Shown in pieces: positions 27,766 to 35,750 of a DNA stretch of 55,414 nt. Source of the stretch: an uncultured Spirochaetales bacterium (GTDB lineage: Bacteria; Spirochaetota; Spirochaetia; Sphaerochaetales; Sphaerochaetaceae). Every line of letters begins with the position of its first letter. Position 1 is the first letter of the stretch. The notes beneath the pieces were generated by a model. The model was not told where the DNA came from, did not search any database, and saw only the letters and a program-made list of their open reading frames with translations. The DNA is taken from NCBI GenBank assembly GCA_949287505.1, contig CASEGX010000120.1, positions 1 through 55,414 on the forward strand, given 5' to 3'. The position numbers were made by a program, and so were the translations under genes.

Positions 27766-28571
27766 ATGCGTACCATGAGTTTTGTCACATGCTCATTCTC
27801 ATCCTTAGTGGTTATGTTCGAAATCGAAAGCTCTTCATAGATATCACCAAGCGGTACGAGATGGTTCTCCTCCAGCGAGTCAAAGAATTTCCGGTAAAAG
27901 GATGAGAGATTATCAAGAGAGCCTGAGAAGAACATATAGGCATACTGCCCTGCGGGTATTGCCGTATCAAGGGGCATGGCACAAGTTGCGTACACTTCCC
28001 TGCAAATGCTGCCAAGATGTTTCTTGGCTTCATCAAGACGGACAATACTGCCTAGGTTTATTATCCACTTGCAGTCATAGCTTGCCATCAGCGTACTGTA
28101 TGCATTCTGCCACTCCTCATCCGTTGTCTCTGTGTTCCCATTAACTTTTATCGGGACTTTAACAACGGGACGTTCATCATAGTATCTCTGATAGAGCCTC
28201 TCTTTCTCTGCAAGGAATGCCTCATTTATAGATTCCCTTATGGACTGAACAACACGAAGCAGGGCATTGCATTCATCAATTCGTCCACGGATGCTTTTCT
28301 CCTCATTCTCAAGGAGGGACAGGAACGAGGGAGCGCTTATGTTCCCGACAGCTTCCTTTATTGAAGCAAGAGGGATGCCCAGATCCTTTAATGTGAGAAT
28401 CGTATCAAGCTCATTAAGCTGGGATGCTGAGTAGCATCTATAACCGTTCTCTTTACGGGCAACAGGAGAAAACAAGCCTATTTTATCGTAATAAAGCAAC
28501 GTATCCTTACTTATTGAGAAAAAAGAAGCGACCTGATGGGGTGTATAGTAAATGGAATCCGAGATTTTCAT
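27756..28571 (-). CDS. MerR-family transcriptional regulator
   Basis: This 271-aa regulator has an N-terminal winged-helix of the MerR type ('YTPHQVASFFSISKDTLLYYDKIGLFSP', residues about 9-36, then 'NGYRCYS'), a coiled-coil dimerisation helix to about residue 135 and a C-terminal effector-binding-like domain of about 130 residues. It resembles multidrug-sensing BmrR/TipA-like regulators in layout. It diverges from the third MATE gene across 59 bp containing a 22-bp dyad. It probably controls that MATE gene and itself; the second MATE gene downstream may also be in its unit. Confidence 0.88.
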   Translation of the reverse strand: MKISDSIYYTPHQVASFFSISKDTLLYYDKIGLFSPVARKENGYRCYSASQLNELDTILTLKDLGIPLASIKEAVGNISAPSFLSLLENEEKSIRGRIDECNALLRVVQSIRESINEAFLAEKERLYQRYYDERPVVKVPIKVNGNTETTDEEWQNAYSTLMASYDCKWIINLGSIVRLDEAKKHLGSICREVYATCAMPLDTAIPAGQYAYMFFSGSLDNLSSFYRKFFDSLEENHLVPLGDIYEELSISNITTKDENEHVTKLMVRIAD

Positions 28572-28580
28572 ACTGTTCTT

Positions 28581-28615
28581 ATGATAACACTTGACTATGG
28601 AGTATACTCAATAGT
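28581..28615. promoter_or_regulatory. MerR-type operator/promoter between regulator and MATE genes
   Basis: The sequence 28594-28615 is a near-perfect dyad, with arms ACTAT/ATAGT around the exact palindrome GAGTATACTC. On the minus strand a TTGAGT -35 overlaps it, with a TATCAT -10 at 28581-28586 after a 19-bp spacer. That long spacer is characteristic of MerR-activated promoters. On the plus strand TTGACT begins the region. Promoter element assignment is by eye. Confidence 0.6.
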
Positions 28616-28630
28616 TTTGAATATCCAGGT

Positions 28631-29968
28631 ATGACAGCAGAACAGACATTTTACCTGAAAACACATCCATCAAGACTTTTCTATAAAACTGCCATTCCCG
28701 GTGCAATCGGGATGATTGCTTCAAATATTTATTTCTCGGCTGAAATGCTTCTCATAGGCCGTTTCCTCGGACAGACGGCTTTTGCTGGAGGAAATCTTGC
28801 CAATCCTCTTCTTCTTATTGCCTATGCAGTTGCAGACATGATTGCCGTCGGATCATCAATCGGTATCTCCCTGCGCCTCGGGGAGGGCAAGAAAGACGAA
28901 GCAGACAGAATGTTCACGCTTGCGGTGATATCCTCATCCATACTAAGCACAATCACATCTGTACTTCTAACACTTGCAGGCCCTTTCATATTCCGCCTCA
29001 TGGGAGCTGATGATGTTCTGACAAAAGAAGCTGTCAGCTATCTTGGAACATATACAATCTTCATTCCACTGACATCTCTTGTATTCGTCTTTGATAACTA
29101 TCTGAGAATATGCGGCTGGGTACGTTTTTCAATGGTCATGAATATTGTCATGGCAATACTATGCCTTTCATTTGAAATACTGTTCCTATATGTGTTCCGC
29201 CTGGGCATAGGCTTTGCTGCACTCGGCACAAGCCTTGGCATGTCCATATCCTGCATCATATGCATGATCCCATTCCTGAAAGGCCGTATGTCCCTGAAAT
29301 TCGTGAAGCTGAAGAGAATAAAGGAAACGATACGGGAAATTACCACTCAAGGCCTCCCGAGTTTCCTGAATAACACTTCAGGCAGGATATCATCAGTGCT
29401 GATGAACTCACTTCTCCTCAGAATAGGAGGAGATACAGCTGTGTCAATATTCGGTGTGTTCATGAATATCGATGGAATAATAGTACCGGGCATGTATGGT
29501 GTCTTTGACTCACTTCAGCCCGCCATCGGATACAACTGGGGAGCAGGACGGAAAGACCGGTCAAATAAGATTGCCGCAAGATGCATAGCCGCACTTGCTG
29601 TTATGTGTATTATCTTTACGATTCTTATGGAACTCTTTCCCGGCAGGATATTCTCTCTTTTCCTTGAAACAGGCGAAGAGGAGCTCACGCTTGCGGTTCA
29701 CGCCATAAGGATCATGGCACTGACATATCTTGTCAGATGGATAAGCTACTCTGGACAGTCATTCTCATCTGCAATAGGAAAAAGCGGCGAAGCCACATTG
29801 CTTTCCATCTGCAACGCATTGGTGTTTCCTGTCCTCATGATGCTCATTCTCATGAATAAGGGACTTGAAGGATTATGGTACGTAACGCCTTGTGCAGCTG
29901 TGCTGACTGCCATAGCGGCTATCATAATATACATAGCACGCATCAGACGGTTCACAACCAGAACCTGA
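28631..29968 (+). CDS. MATE-family efflux transporter (3)
   Basis: This 445-aa, 12-segment protein has MATE repeat marks 'IAVGSSIGISLRLGEGKKDEADR' (about 72-94) and, in the second half, 'GVFDSLQPAIGYNWGAGRKDRSNK' (about 291-314). It is divergent from the MerR gene and is the most likely direct target of that regulator. The ribosome-binding site is weak (CCAGG) and the predicted promoter is very close to the ATG, so a very short leader is possible. Confidence 0.88.
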   Translation: MTAEQTFYLKTHPSRLFYKTAIPGAIGMIASNIYFSAEMLLIGRFLGQTAFAGGNLANPLLLIAYAVADMIAVGSSIGISLRLGEGKKDEADRMFTLAVISSSILSTITSVLLTLAGPFIFRLMGADDVLTKEAVSYLGTYTIFIPLTSLVFVFDNYLRICGWVRFSMVMNIVMAILCLSFEILFLYVFRLGIGFAALGTSLGMSISCIICMIPFLKGRMSLKFVKLKRIKETIREITTQGLPSFLNNTSGRISSVLMNSLLLRIGGDTAVSIFGVFMNIDGIIVPGMYGVFDSLQPAIGYNWGAGRKDRSNKIAARCIAALAVMCIIFTILMELFPGRIFSLFLETGEEELTLAVHAIRIMALTYLVRWISYSGQSFSSAIGKSGEATLLSICNALVFPVLMMLILMNKGLEGLWYVTPCAAVLTAIAAIIIYIARIRRFTTRT

Positions 29969-30114
29969 ACACTAAAACTCCAGAGGATGTGGATTTGAAT
30001 TCCATTCACGAGCCATAAGTATAAATGAGAATATGAACTCGAATCTTATATCTAATTCTGTGCTTATATGAATCAAATGGCATTGTGGCAATCTTTAGAA
30101 TCATAATGCTCTTC

Positions 30115-31071
30115 TCAGCACACAGAAAGCATTTCTGCAACAAGATTATTCACATCAAAATCTGGAGATGGCTTATAACCGTAAATACGCTTTCTGTGAT
30201 AATCAAGATATTTGTCTGTACCATCAGGGACAAACTCAAGATGTTTCTCATCATCTATTCCTAGGCGGTACAGATTCTTCCATAAAGGATATGTCAAAGT
30301 CTCTGGAAGAATTATCTTTCCGTTATCTGGATTGAATGAAATTACACCTCGGTCGAAAAGCTTATCATAATTCGGAGATAGTAATAGCGAGTTTTTGGGA
30401 TCAACTCTCTCCTGTGAACTGGATTCCCTCCATGGCTTAATATGACTTGCAATCAACCAAGATGTATCATCTACACCAGTTACAGCACATTTTCCATGCC
30501 ATAGCTTTATGGCACCGTCTCTAAAATCCTGCTGCTTTGTTCTGATTGTCTGTATTCTCTGTTTTTCTGTAGTCCCCAAGAAAGAAATCGGTTCTTCATT
30601 GTAACTGATATCCGAAGCATGCATCCGTTCTCGGAAAGCAGCGTACTCAGGCAAATCAAAGAAAAACTGAGAAGGGACACCTGGACTGTTGATATGAGAA
30701 CGGATAACAACTGCTCTACCATAATACGTATATGGATTACCAGAAAACTCTCTTATAAAGACATGACAATCCAACCCATCTCTTAATGCATTCTCTGCTA
30801 TTCTTCTTTCTGTCTGTCCTTCCCAGAACAAGCAGGCAGATTCTTCATTTAAGATATCCATATACTGAGTAGCCTCAGCTTTCTTGTGGAGAGTAACAAG
30901 AATAATAAACGCATCACTGCCCTCTCCTTTAAAAACACCTGTCTGCCTTAAAGCGTTGAAATCAATCCCACGGATAAAAGCAATATCTTTAGTTGTGTAT
31001 TCTTTTCCAATTACAAGGGCTTTATGCAGTTTGAATGATACACCTTGTTGTTTCTCCGCCATCCCATACAT
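30115..31071 (-). CDS. HNH endonuclease with N-terminal DUF3427-like domain
   Basis: This 318-aa protein has a C-terminal HNH module: C195 in 'WHGKCAVTGV', H210 in 'IASHIKPW' and N227 in 'DPKNSLLLSPNYDKLFDRG', typical of HNH_2 restriction-like nucleases. The N-terminal 125 residues ('YTTKDIAFIRGIDF', 'GGSDAFIILVTLHK'-type segment at about 49-63, 'HVFIREFSGNPYTYYGRAVV') resemble the DUF3427-like module found on some helicases and HNH enzymes. That similarity is from memory and tentative. No methyltransferase is nearby, so this may be a modification-dependent or solitary nuclease. Translation may begin at the ATG three codons in. The neighbourhood is an accessory patch with pseudogenes. Confidence 0.75.
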   Translation of the reverse strand: MYGMAEKQQGVSFKLHKALVIGKEYTTKDIAFIRGIDFNALRQTGVFKGEGSDAFIILVTLHKKAEATQYMDILNEESACLFWEGQTERRIAENALRDGLDCHVFIREFSGNPYTYYGRAVVIRSHINSPGVPSQFFFDLPEYAAFRERMHASDISYNEEPISFLGTTEKQRIQTIRTKQQDFRDGAIKLWHGKCAVTGVDDTSWLIASHIKPWRESSSQERVDPKNSLLLSPNYDKLFDRGVISFNPDNGKIILPETLTYPLWKNLYRLGIDDEKHLEFVPDGTDKYLDYHRKRIYGYKPSPDFDVNNLVAEMLSVC

Positions 31072-31154
31072 AAATCCAGGATATCATCATGGATTTAAGT
31101 GATCCAGAAATTTATAAGATTCCACAACAATATAATCAGAACAAATCTTCAGCT

Positions 31155-31691
31155 TTATTCCAGAAACATGATAAGCTGGTTCAGCTCTCCAGTCTTATTA
31201 ATCTTTATAAAGTCATGTTTCTCATACAGATCCACAAGGTCATCAACACAATCTATGAGGAGAAATCGTCCTCCCACATACTGCTTTGCGGCCATGACGT
31301 ATTCGATTGCAAAATCAATGAAATCGCGCATCATCAGATCATCATGCGAGGCATTGTCATCACGTGCAAGCTGACCTAGAAGATAGCAGGGAACAGAATC
31401 TGCAGAGAACCTTCCAAATCCCCTCATTTTCTTCATCATTACTTTCGAAATTCCTGAAGGAATATCTACAACAGAAAGCGCAAGCGAGAAATATCCTAAT
31501 ATATCAATATCCTCAGTCAAGATAAGATACGTTCTGGCATTATCGCTCTTCTAATAAGCAATCGCATTGTTCCTGATGAAATTCTCAACATCCGGATTTC
31601 TCTTCACAGAAAAAGAGGATAAAGCTTTTTCGGCCTCATCCTCTCCTACACGAGCTATGAACTCACAGAGCTCCATACACTTTAGCGTCAC
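31155..31691 (-). pseudogene. GNAT-type toxin of a toxin-antitoxin pair, interrupted by an amber codon
   Basis: The reading frame starts at GTG 31691 (overlapping the antitoxin stop) or ATG 31676 and is open except for TAG at 31551-31553. It encodes a GNAT acetyltransferase toxin of about 178 residues. Seen features: 'MELCEFIARVGEDEAEKAL' at the front, then 'ARTYLILTEDIDILGYFSLAL', the acetyl-CoA loop region with 'CYLLGQLARDD', and 'GGRFLLIDCVDDLVDLYEKHDF' at the end. TacT/AtaT-like toxins acetylate aminoacyl-tRNAs; the family role is established, the target here is not. TAG is a real stop in this genome (the histidine kinase ends with it). A TTG at 31520 could start only a truncated 121-aa product lacking the N-terminal strand and helix. 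Confidence 0.78.
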
Positions 31692-31882
31692 TTACCATAC
31701 CTCGCCTTGATTTTTGCCTCCATCTCTGGAGTTATCGTTGTAGCCTCTTTGAATTTAGCTTTGGCTTCTGGAGTACTCAGCCTCTTTACAGTAGGAGATC
31801 CGTTGTCGATAGCTTTCTCAAGGTTCTTGATGCCCCAGTCTGGGTTCACAGTAAAAGTCCTACTGAATGATTCTGTCGCCAT
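31688..31882 (-). CDS. Small antitoxin-like protein of the GNAT pair
   Basis: This 64-aa protein begins MATESFSRTFTV and ends KIKARYGK. It precedes the broken GNAT toxin gene and its TGA overlaps that gene's GTG start (31688-31691), the usual antitoxin-toxin layout. The N-terminus looks like a beta strand followed by helices, compatible with a ribbon-helix-helix-like or short DNA-binding antitoxin; the C-terminal half (about 36-64) is charged and helical, suited to wrap the toxin. GGAGG lies 8 bases before ATG. With the toxin inactivated it may persist as a solitary regulator. Confidence 0.65.
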   Translation of the reverse strand: MATESFSRTFTVNPDWGIKNLEKAIDNGSPTVKRLSTPEAKAKFKEATTITPEMEAKIKARYGK

Positions 31883-32021
31883 GGCAATACCTCCTTCACT
31901 TTTAATTTATCTGGAAAATCTATTTCACGATATATATAAATATATACACTATCAAACCACCCAAACCATCAATACATACCATCAACGACTTGTCATTCAT
32001 GGCTCAAGCTGTAATCCAACG

Positions 32022-32319
32022 AATCTTAGGACCGTAGATGATTATGCAAATATAAATGTGATTGAGCCAGTCACAGCCCGACAATGGATTCGCAGAGGAA
32101 AGCTAAGAACTGCTTTGGAGGGCAATGGCGAATACCTGAAATAACAGATACACCTTCAAGGGGATTCACCGGTGTCCGCTACTACAATTTTAGGCAGTAT
32201 GAAGTGGGATCATTGATTTTAAAGAAGACGTGAATCCAGATGCTACTGGAGGAAAGAGAAATCCAACAGCATGTGCAGCCTTAACACATGCAAGATTGAG
32301 GTCACAATGGAAAATATAA
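32022..32319 (+). pseudogene. Remnant of an HTH (excisionase/MerR-like) protein with two frameshifts
   Basis: Three consecutive frames read like one protein. Frame one (to 32144) gives 'LRTVDDYANINVIEPVTARQWIRRGKL', a helix-turn-helix resembling excisionase-type domains. Frame two (about 32122-32233) continues 'QWRIPEITDTPSRGFTGVRYYNF'. Frame three (about 32215-32319) ends 'DFKEDVNPDATGGKRNPTA...' and stops at TAA 32317. Two single- or few-base indels therefore break the gene, and no convincing start codon is seen. The rest of the gap 31883-32334 shows nothing else. Confidence 0.6.
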
Positions 32320-32334
32320 TATATGTAGGATAGT

Positions 32335-33408
32335 TCACAAGACAGAAGCGGTTGGTCTTTTCCGCAGATCCAGTATCCTGATGTTCACATACAGCTGGAT
32401 TTCTTCCGTATATACATTTTCTGAGATGAATTTCTTTGTCAGGGCATACTCTTCATCGGTGAAACAGACTACAAGATAGAAAGCATGCTTGTATTTAGAT
32501 GAAAGCAGATATGCTACAAGCTGTTTCTCAAATCCATGCCGGAGGTAGGAAATACTTGATGCACATTTCACTTCCAAAAGAACCTTCTCATCAATCCCGG
32601 CATTACGATGGAAAAGAAAATCGACATTGCCGCTTCCTGTTGAAGCCTCACGTATTATCTCAACCCCACGATCATGGAAGAAAGCATCAATTATACTCCC
32701 GAGGATAAGCTGGATACGTGATTCATAAACGGGTTTATCATTTTCCCAGAATAGCTTGTACAGTTCTTTATGCATGGCTCTGTCGTCAAGGTACTGAAAC
32801 AACTCCCCGACCTCAGAGAATAATGTAATACAGTTGGATTTGTTCTTTCTTCTGTATTCCTCCTGAATATCGAGAGGGAGAATCTCAAAATAATAGTCAA
32901 CATCGAAACCAAGAAAATCTTCCAGTACAAGATTGCCAAAACGATGGTTATTTATAGCAATGTCTATATCGAGAAAATCGAGATCGTTGAAAAGCATATC
33001 TATATAGCTATCAATACTCAAGTAATACTCTCTTTCTTCATCAAGCTCAGATTCTTCAACTGAATCATCCCTGCAGGCCTCATCCACAAGTTTTCTTATT
33101 TCTTCATTGAAATAGATTTCCGAGAAGTCCGGATTATCATGTAAAAGATCCGACATTGCCACAAGAAAATAATACAGAGCAACCTCGTGGAAAGCTCCAA
33201 TATTATGAAAAAATGTATCTCCACTCCACCGGTAAAGCTCCTCAAACACCTCCAGACAGCGATGGTATTGTTCCCTGAAAAGATATTTGGGAAGCAGCAT
33301 TCCAATGGCATCTCCTATATCTCTATCACCATTGAAAATATTTATATCAAGAAAGTCATGCACAACACGGTTGCATAATTCATAATGTTCGGAAGGAAAA
33401 ATTATCAT
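32335..33408 (-). CDS. PD-(D/E)XK nuclease-like protein of unknown function
   Basis: This 357-aa acidic protein shows no overall family I recognise. The C-terminal third has the ordered residues of a PD-(D/E)XK nuclease core: E229/E231-region helix ('VYESRIQLILGSII'), D263 in 'GSGNVDFLF', E279-x-K281 in 'KVLLEVKCASS' and Q297 in the following helix ('FEKQLVAYLLSS'). The N-terminal 220 residues are helical and rich in Asp/Glu. The start codon overlaps the stop of a small frameshifted reading frame upstream (ATGA). It may be a defence or DNA-repair nuclease, judging by the nuclease-rich neighbourhood, but the activity is inferred from motif order only. Confidence 0.6.
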   Translation of the reverse strand: MIIFPSEHYELCNRVVHDFLDINIFNGDRDIGDAIGMLLPKYLFREQYHRCLEVFEELYRWSGDTFFHNIGAFHEVALYYFLVAMSDLLHDNPDFSEIYFNEEIRKLVDEACRDDSVEESELDEEREYYLSIDSYIDMLFNDLDFLDIDIAINNHRFGNLVLEDFLGFDVDYYFEILPLDIQEEYRRKNKSNCITLFSEVGELFQYLDDRAMHKELYKLFWENDKPVYESRIQLILGSIIDAFFHDRGVEIIREASTGSGNVDFLFHRNAGIDEKVLLEVKCASSISYLRHGFEKQLVAYLLSSKYKHAFYLVVCFTDEEYALTKKFISENVYTEEIQLYVNIRILDLRKRPTASVL

Positions 33409-33606
33409 ACAAGGATATTAGCAGTTTTACAGCAGAAATCACTCTGAAATTCTACATATGCAATTCTGGTCAGCAATACACGTAGGAACGAGGGTATATC
33501 GGCAATATACCTGTCTGAACCCCGAACATAAGGCTCAAATGCATTAGGGTTTGCATACTGACCTCTTCCAATGTCATTTTTCCTTATAATATTTGCCGTC
33601 TTTCAT
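33405..33606 (-). pseudogene. Small frameshifted gene coupled to the nuclease-like gene
   Basis: ATG at 33606 opens 'MKDGKYYKEK' and stops at 33574-33576. One base away, in the adjacent frame, the sequence continues as 'NDIGRGQYANPNAFEPY' and runs open to TGA at 33405-33407, overlapping the next start codon as ATGA. The switch falls in a run of five A residues (about 33577-33581), a classic place for an indel or for programmed slippage. Restored length is about 66 residues. No family recognised. Confidence 0.45.
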
Positions 33607-33871
33607 GTAGATATGATTTTTCCTTATGTTCTACGAAGATGGAAAAATGTACTGTTCCAACATTACATATTACAAAGAGCCATTTTCATAATCAGAATGA
33701 ATCAGATTGCCGTCTCTTTCTATTACATAAGACACCATTTGTGATTTCAGAATTGACAGCATGATTTTGATATTCTTCCGAATATTTTCTTCATTCCATT
33801 CAATTATAACCTAGCCCACTTTTGTGTATCATCCACCAGTTTGTGTATAACACGTGCAATCAATATTCTTT
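33607..33871 (-). other. Gap with degenerate coding remnant
   Basis: No intact gene is seen. A 46-codon open stretch on the minus strand, 33670-33810, reads like protein ('IEWNEENIRKNIKIM', 'VIERDGNLIHSDYEN') but has no start and ends at a stop. The same frame continues past two stops into the small frameshifted gene. A 12-bp direct repeat, ATTTTTCCTTAT, occurs at 33576-33587 and 33616-33627. The rest contains nothing recognisable. Confidence 0.4.
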
Positions 33872-34732
33872 TCATACTTGCGAAAAGCATTCTTCAAGAT
33901 ACGACATGAAAGACATTACGGCTTCACGGTTTCTTCTGAATCCCGTACACCGGGCAACAACACATGTCCTCCACTCAGGTCCTTCAACAGGGAATAGATT
34001 CAGAGAAGCAATCTCCTGGAACAGCCAGCTTCTGGAAGGCACAAGAGATATTCCAGTTCCATTAACGAGAAGATCACGAAGTACGGATATGCTGGTACAG
34101 ATTATGGACGGGCAAACCGGCATACGATCCCGATTTGAAAAGTATCTGATATTCTCGCATGTCGCATAGCTTTCACTCATTCCCAGAATCTGGTTCTCAC
34201 GGATGAAGTTCAGGCTCACAGGAACGTCTACACTTGGGAACATTATCCTGGGTATGGCGACGACGATGCTTTCATGCATAAGCACGGACATGTCCGCAGT
34301 GACAGCCTCCTGGGGTATGGAGTCTATCACTATATCCGGTTCTACATCAGTCTCCTCATGCATGTTCATCAAATGAATCCGCTGTCCCGGATGACTTTCG
34401 TGAAACCTCGATGCAACCTGGATTACAAGAGGCATTGCATCCCTTACACGTATCATCAGACGGTTCTCGTTCGACGCAATATCATGGCTAATTCGGACAA
34501 TCTCGCGTTCATAGGACAGCAGCTTATCGACAATCGGAAGAAAAACCTTGCCCTCTTCCGACAAGAAAACTGCACGCCCCTTGCGTGTGAACAGGTCGAC
34601 ACCGAGTTCGTTCTCAAGCTTACGCACCGCTATGCTCAAAGCTGGCTGAGACATGTTCAGCCGCATTGCAGCCTCTGTCATTGTTCCTGCTACTGCCGTC
34701 TCATAAAAGCATTTCAGCTGATATAGCTCCAT
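33872..34732 (-). CDS. LysR-family transcriptional regulator
   Basis: This 286-aa regulator has an N-terminal winged HTH ('FYETAVAGTMTEAAMRLNMSQPALSIAVRKLENELGVDLFTR' region, residues about 9-52) and a LysR substrate-binding domain from about 90. The N-terminus MELYQLKCFYETAV is typical. It is divergent from the ABC importer operon that begins at 34842, the usual layout for a LysR regulator and its target. Its coinducer is unknown. Confidence 0.92.
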   Translation of the reverse strand: MELYQLKCFYETAVAGTMTEAAMRLNMSQPALSIAVRKLENELGVDLFTRKGRAVFLSEEGKVFLPIVDKLLSYEREIVRISHDIASNENRLMIRVRDAMPLVIQVASRFHESHPGQRIHLMNMHEETDVEPDIVIDSIPQEAVTADMSVLMHESIVVAIPRIMFPSVDVPVSLNFIRENQILGMSESYATCENIRYFSNRDRMPVCPSIICTSISVLRDLLVNGTGISLVPSRSWLFQEIASLNLFPVEGPEWRTCVVARCTGFRRNREAVMSFMSYLEECFSQV

Positions 34733-34737
34733 ATCTT

Positions 34738-34804
34738 ATATTTAAAATTATTATAAGCATATTTAAAAGTAATATTTAGTGCAAATAAGAGAAGCACATA
34801 TAAT
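34738..34804 (+). promoter_or_regulatory. Divergent LysR-controlled promoter region
   Basis: A direct repeat ATATTTAAAA occurs at 34738-34747 and 34759-34768, exactly 21 bp (two helical turns) apart. Downstream is a consensus -10 TATAAT at 34799-34804 with only a weak -35 (TTAGTG, 17-bp spacer). A good -10 with a poor -35 next to phased repeats fits an activator-dependent promoter. Site assignment is by eye. Confidence 0.5.
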
Positions 34805-34841
34805 TGAGACAGGGCATTAAGCTCGACTGAGGAGATACCGG

Positions 34842-35750
34842 GTGAAATACCGCTACACTCTTAGAAAACGAAGGTACGAGACGAACGCAACCATAGTCGC
34901 GGCAATCTTGCTGATACCCACATTCATTGCGCTTGCGTTCCTGTTCATCTATCCGGCAATACGGATTTTCTACCTGAGTTTCACCACGACCAACACAATC
35001 ACTAATATCTCCACGTTCGCAGGCATTGATAACTACCGTTTCATATTCTCTAACGAGATTTTCCGAAAGGCATTCAGCAACACAATTATCTTCACCATCG
35101 TGAAAATTGTCCTGGAAGTCACAATCTCCCTAGCCCTTGCAGTTCTGCTCGACGAGCACATACCGTTCAGAAAGTATCTGAGGATATGCTATTTTGCTCC
35201 TGTCATAGTCCCAGTTGTCGGATCAAGCATTATCTTCATGTGGCTGTATGATCCGCAGCTTGGACCAATCAATCAGCTTCTGAGCATGCTGCATCTCCCA
35301 ACCAGCAACTTCATATACTCGGAGGACTCCGCCCTGATGAGTATCATCGTCTTCGCCGTCTGGAGAGGAATCGGTTACGACATAATAATCTTCATCTCAG
35401 GACTGCAGGGAATCTCAGACACGCTCGTTGAGGCTGCCAGAGTCGACGGAGCCAATAGCCGGGACATCTTCTTTAAAATAAGGCTGCCACTGCTCCGGCC
35501 GGTGATTACGTTCGTGGTGATGATGGGTTTGATTGGATGCTTCCAGGCGTTTACGGAAGTGGACATCATGACAGGAGGAGGCCCGAATAACAGCACTCTT
35601 CTGATGGTCAATTACATATATGGTCAGGCTTTCGGCAATGCAAAGCTGGGTCGTGGGGCAGCAGCTTCTGTGGTTTTGTTCACAGTCATCTTCATTCTCA
35701 CTCTCATCCAGAAGATCAGAAGTGACTCGCAGGAGAACTACAATGGGTAA
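34842..35750 (+). CDS. Sugar ABC transporter permease (MalF/UgpA type)
   Basis: This 302-aa inner-membrane permease starts at GTG 34842, preceded by GGAG. It has six hydrophobic segments, the first at about residues 16-38, and the EAA loop at about 197-216 ('EAARVDGANSRDIFFKIRLP'). It pairs with the next gene, whose ATG lies inside its last codons (8-bp overlap, ATGGGTAA). No ATPase gene is in the operon, so a shared MsmK/UgpC-type ATPase encoded elsewhere is expected. Confidence 0.93.
   Translation: MKYRYTLRKRRYETNATIVAAILLIPTFIALAFLFIYPAIRIFYLSFTTTNTITNISTFAGIDNYRFIFSNEIFRKAFSNTIIFTIVKIVLEVTISLALAVLLDEHIPFRKYLRICYFAPVIVPVVGSSIIFMWLYDPQLGPINQLLSMLHLPTSNFIYSEDSALMSIIVFAVWRGIGYDIIIFISGLQGISDTLVEAARVDGANSRDIFFKIRLPLLRPVITFVVMMGLIGCFQAFTEVDIMTGGGPNNSTLLMVNYIYGQAFGNAKLGRGAAASVVLFTVIFILTLIQKIRSDSQENYNG

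Noticed and set aside
31551..31553. TAG reassigned to an amino acid
   Set aside because: TAG ends the intact histidine kinase gene, and no other in-frame TAG was found in conserved genes, so recoding is unsupported.
33576..33627. CRISPR-like short repeats
   Set aside because: Only two copies of a 12-bp AT-rich word are present, without regular spacers.
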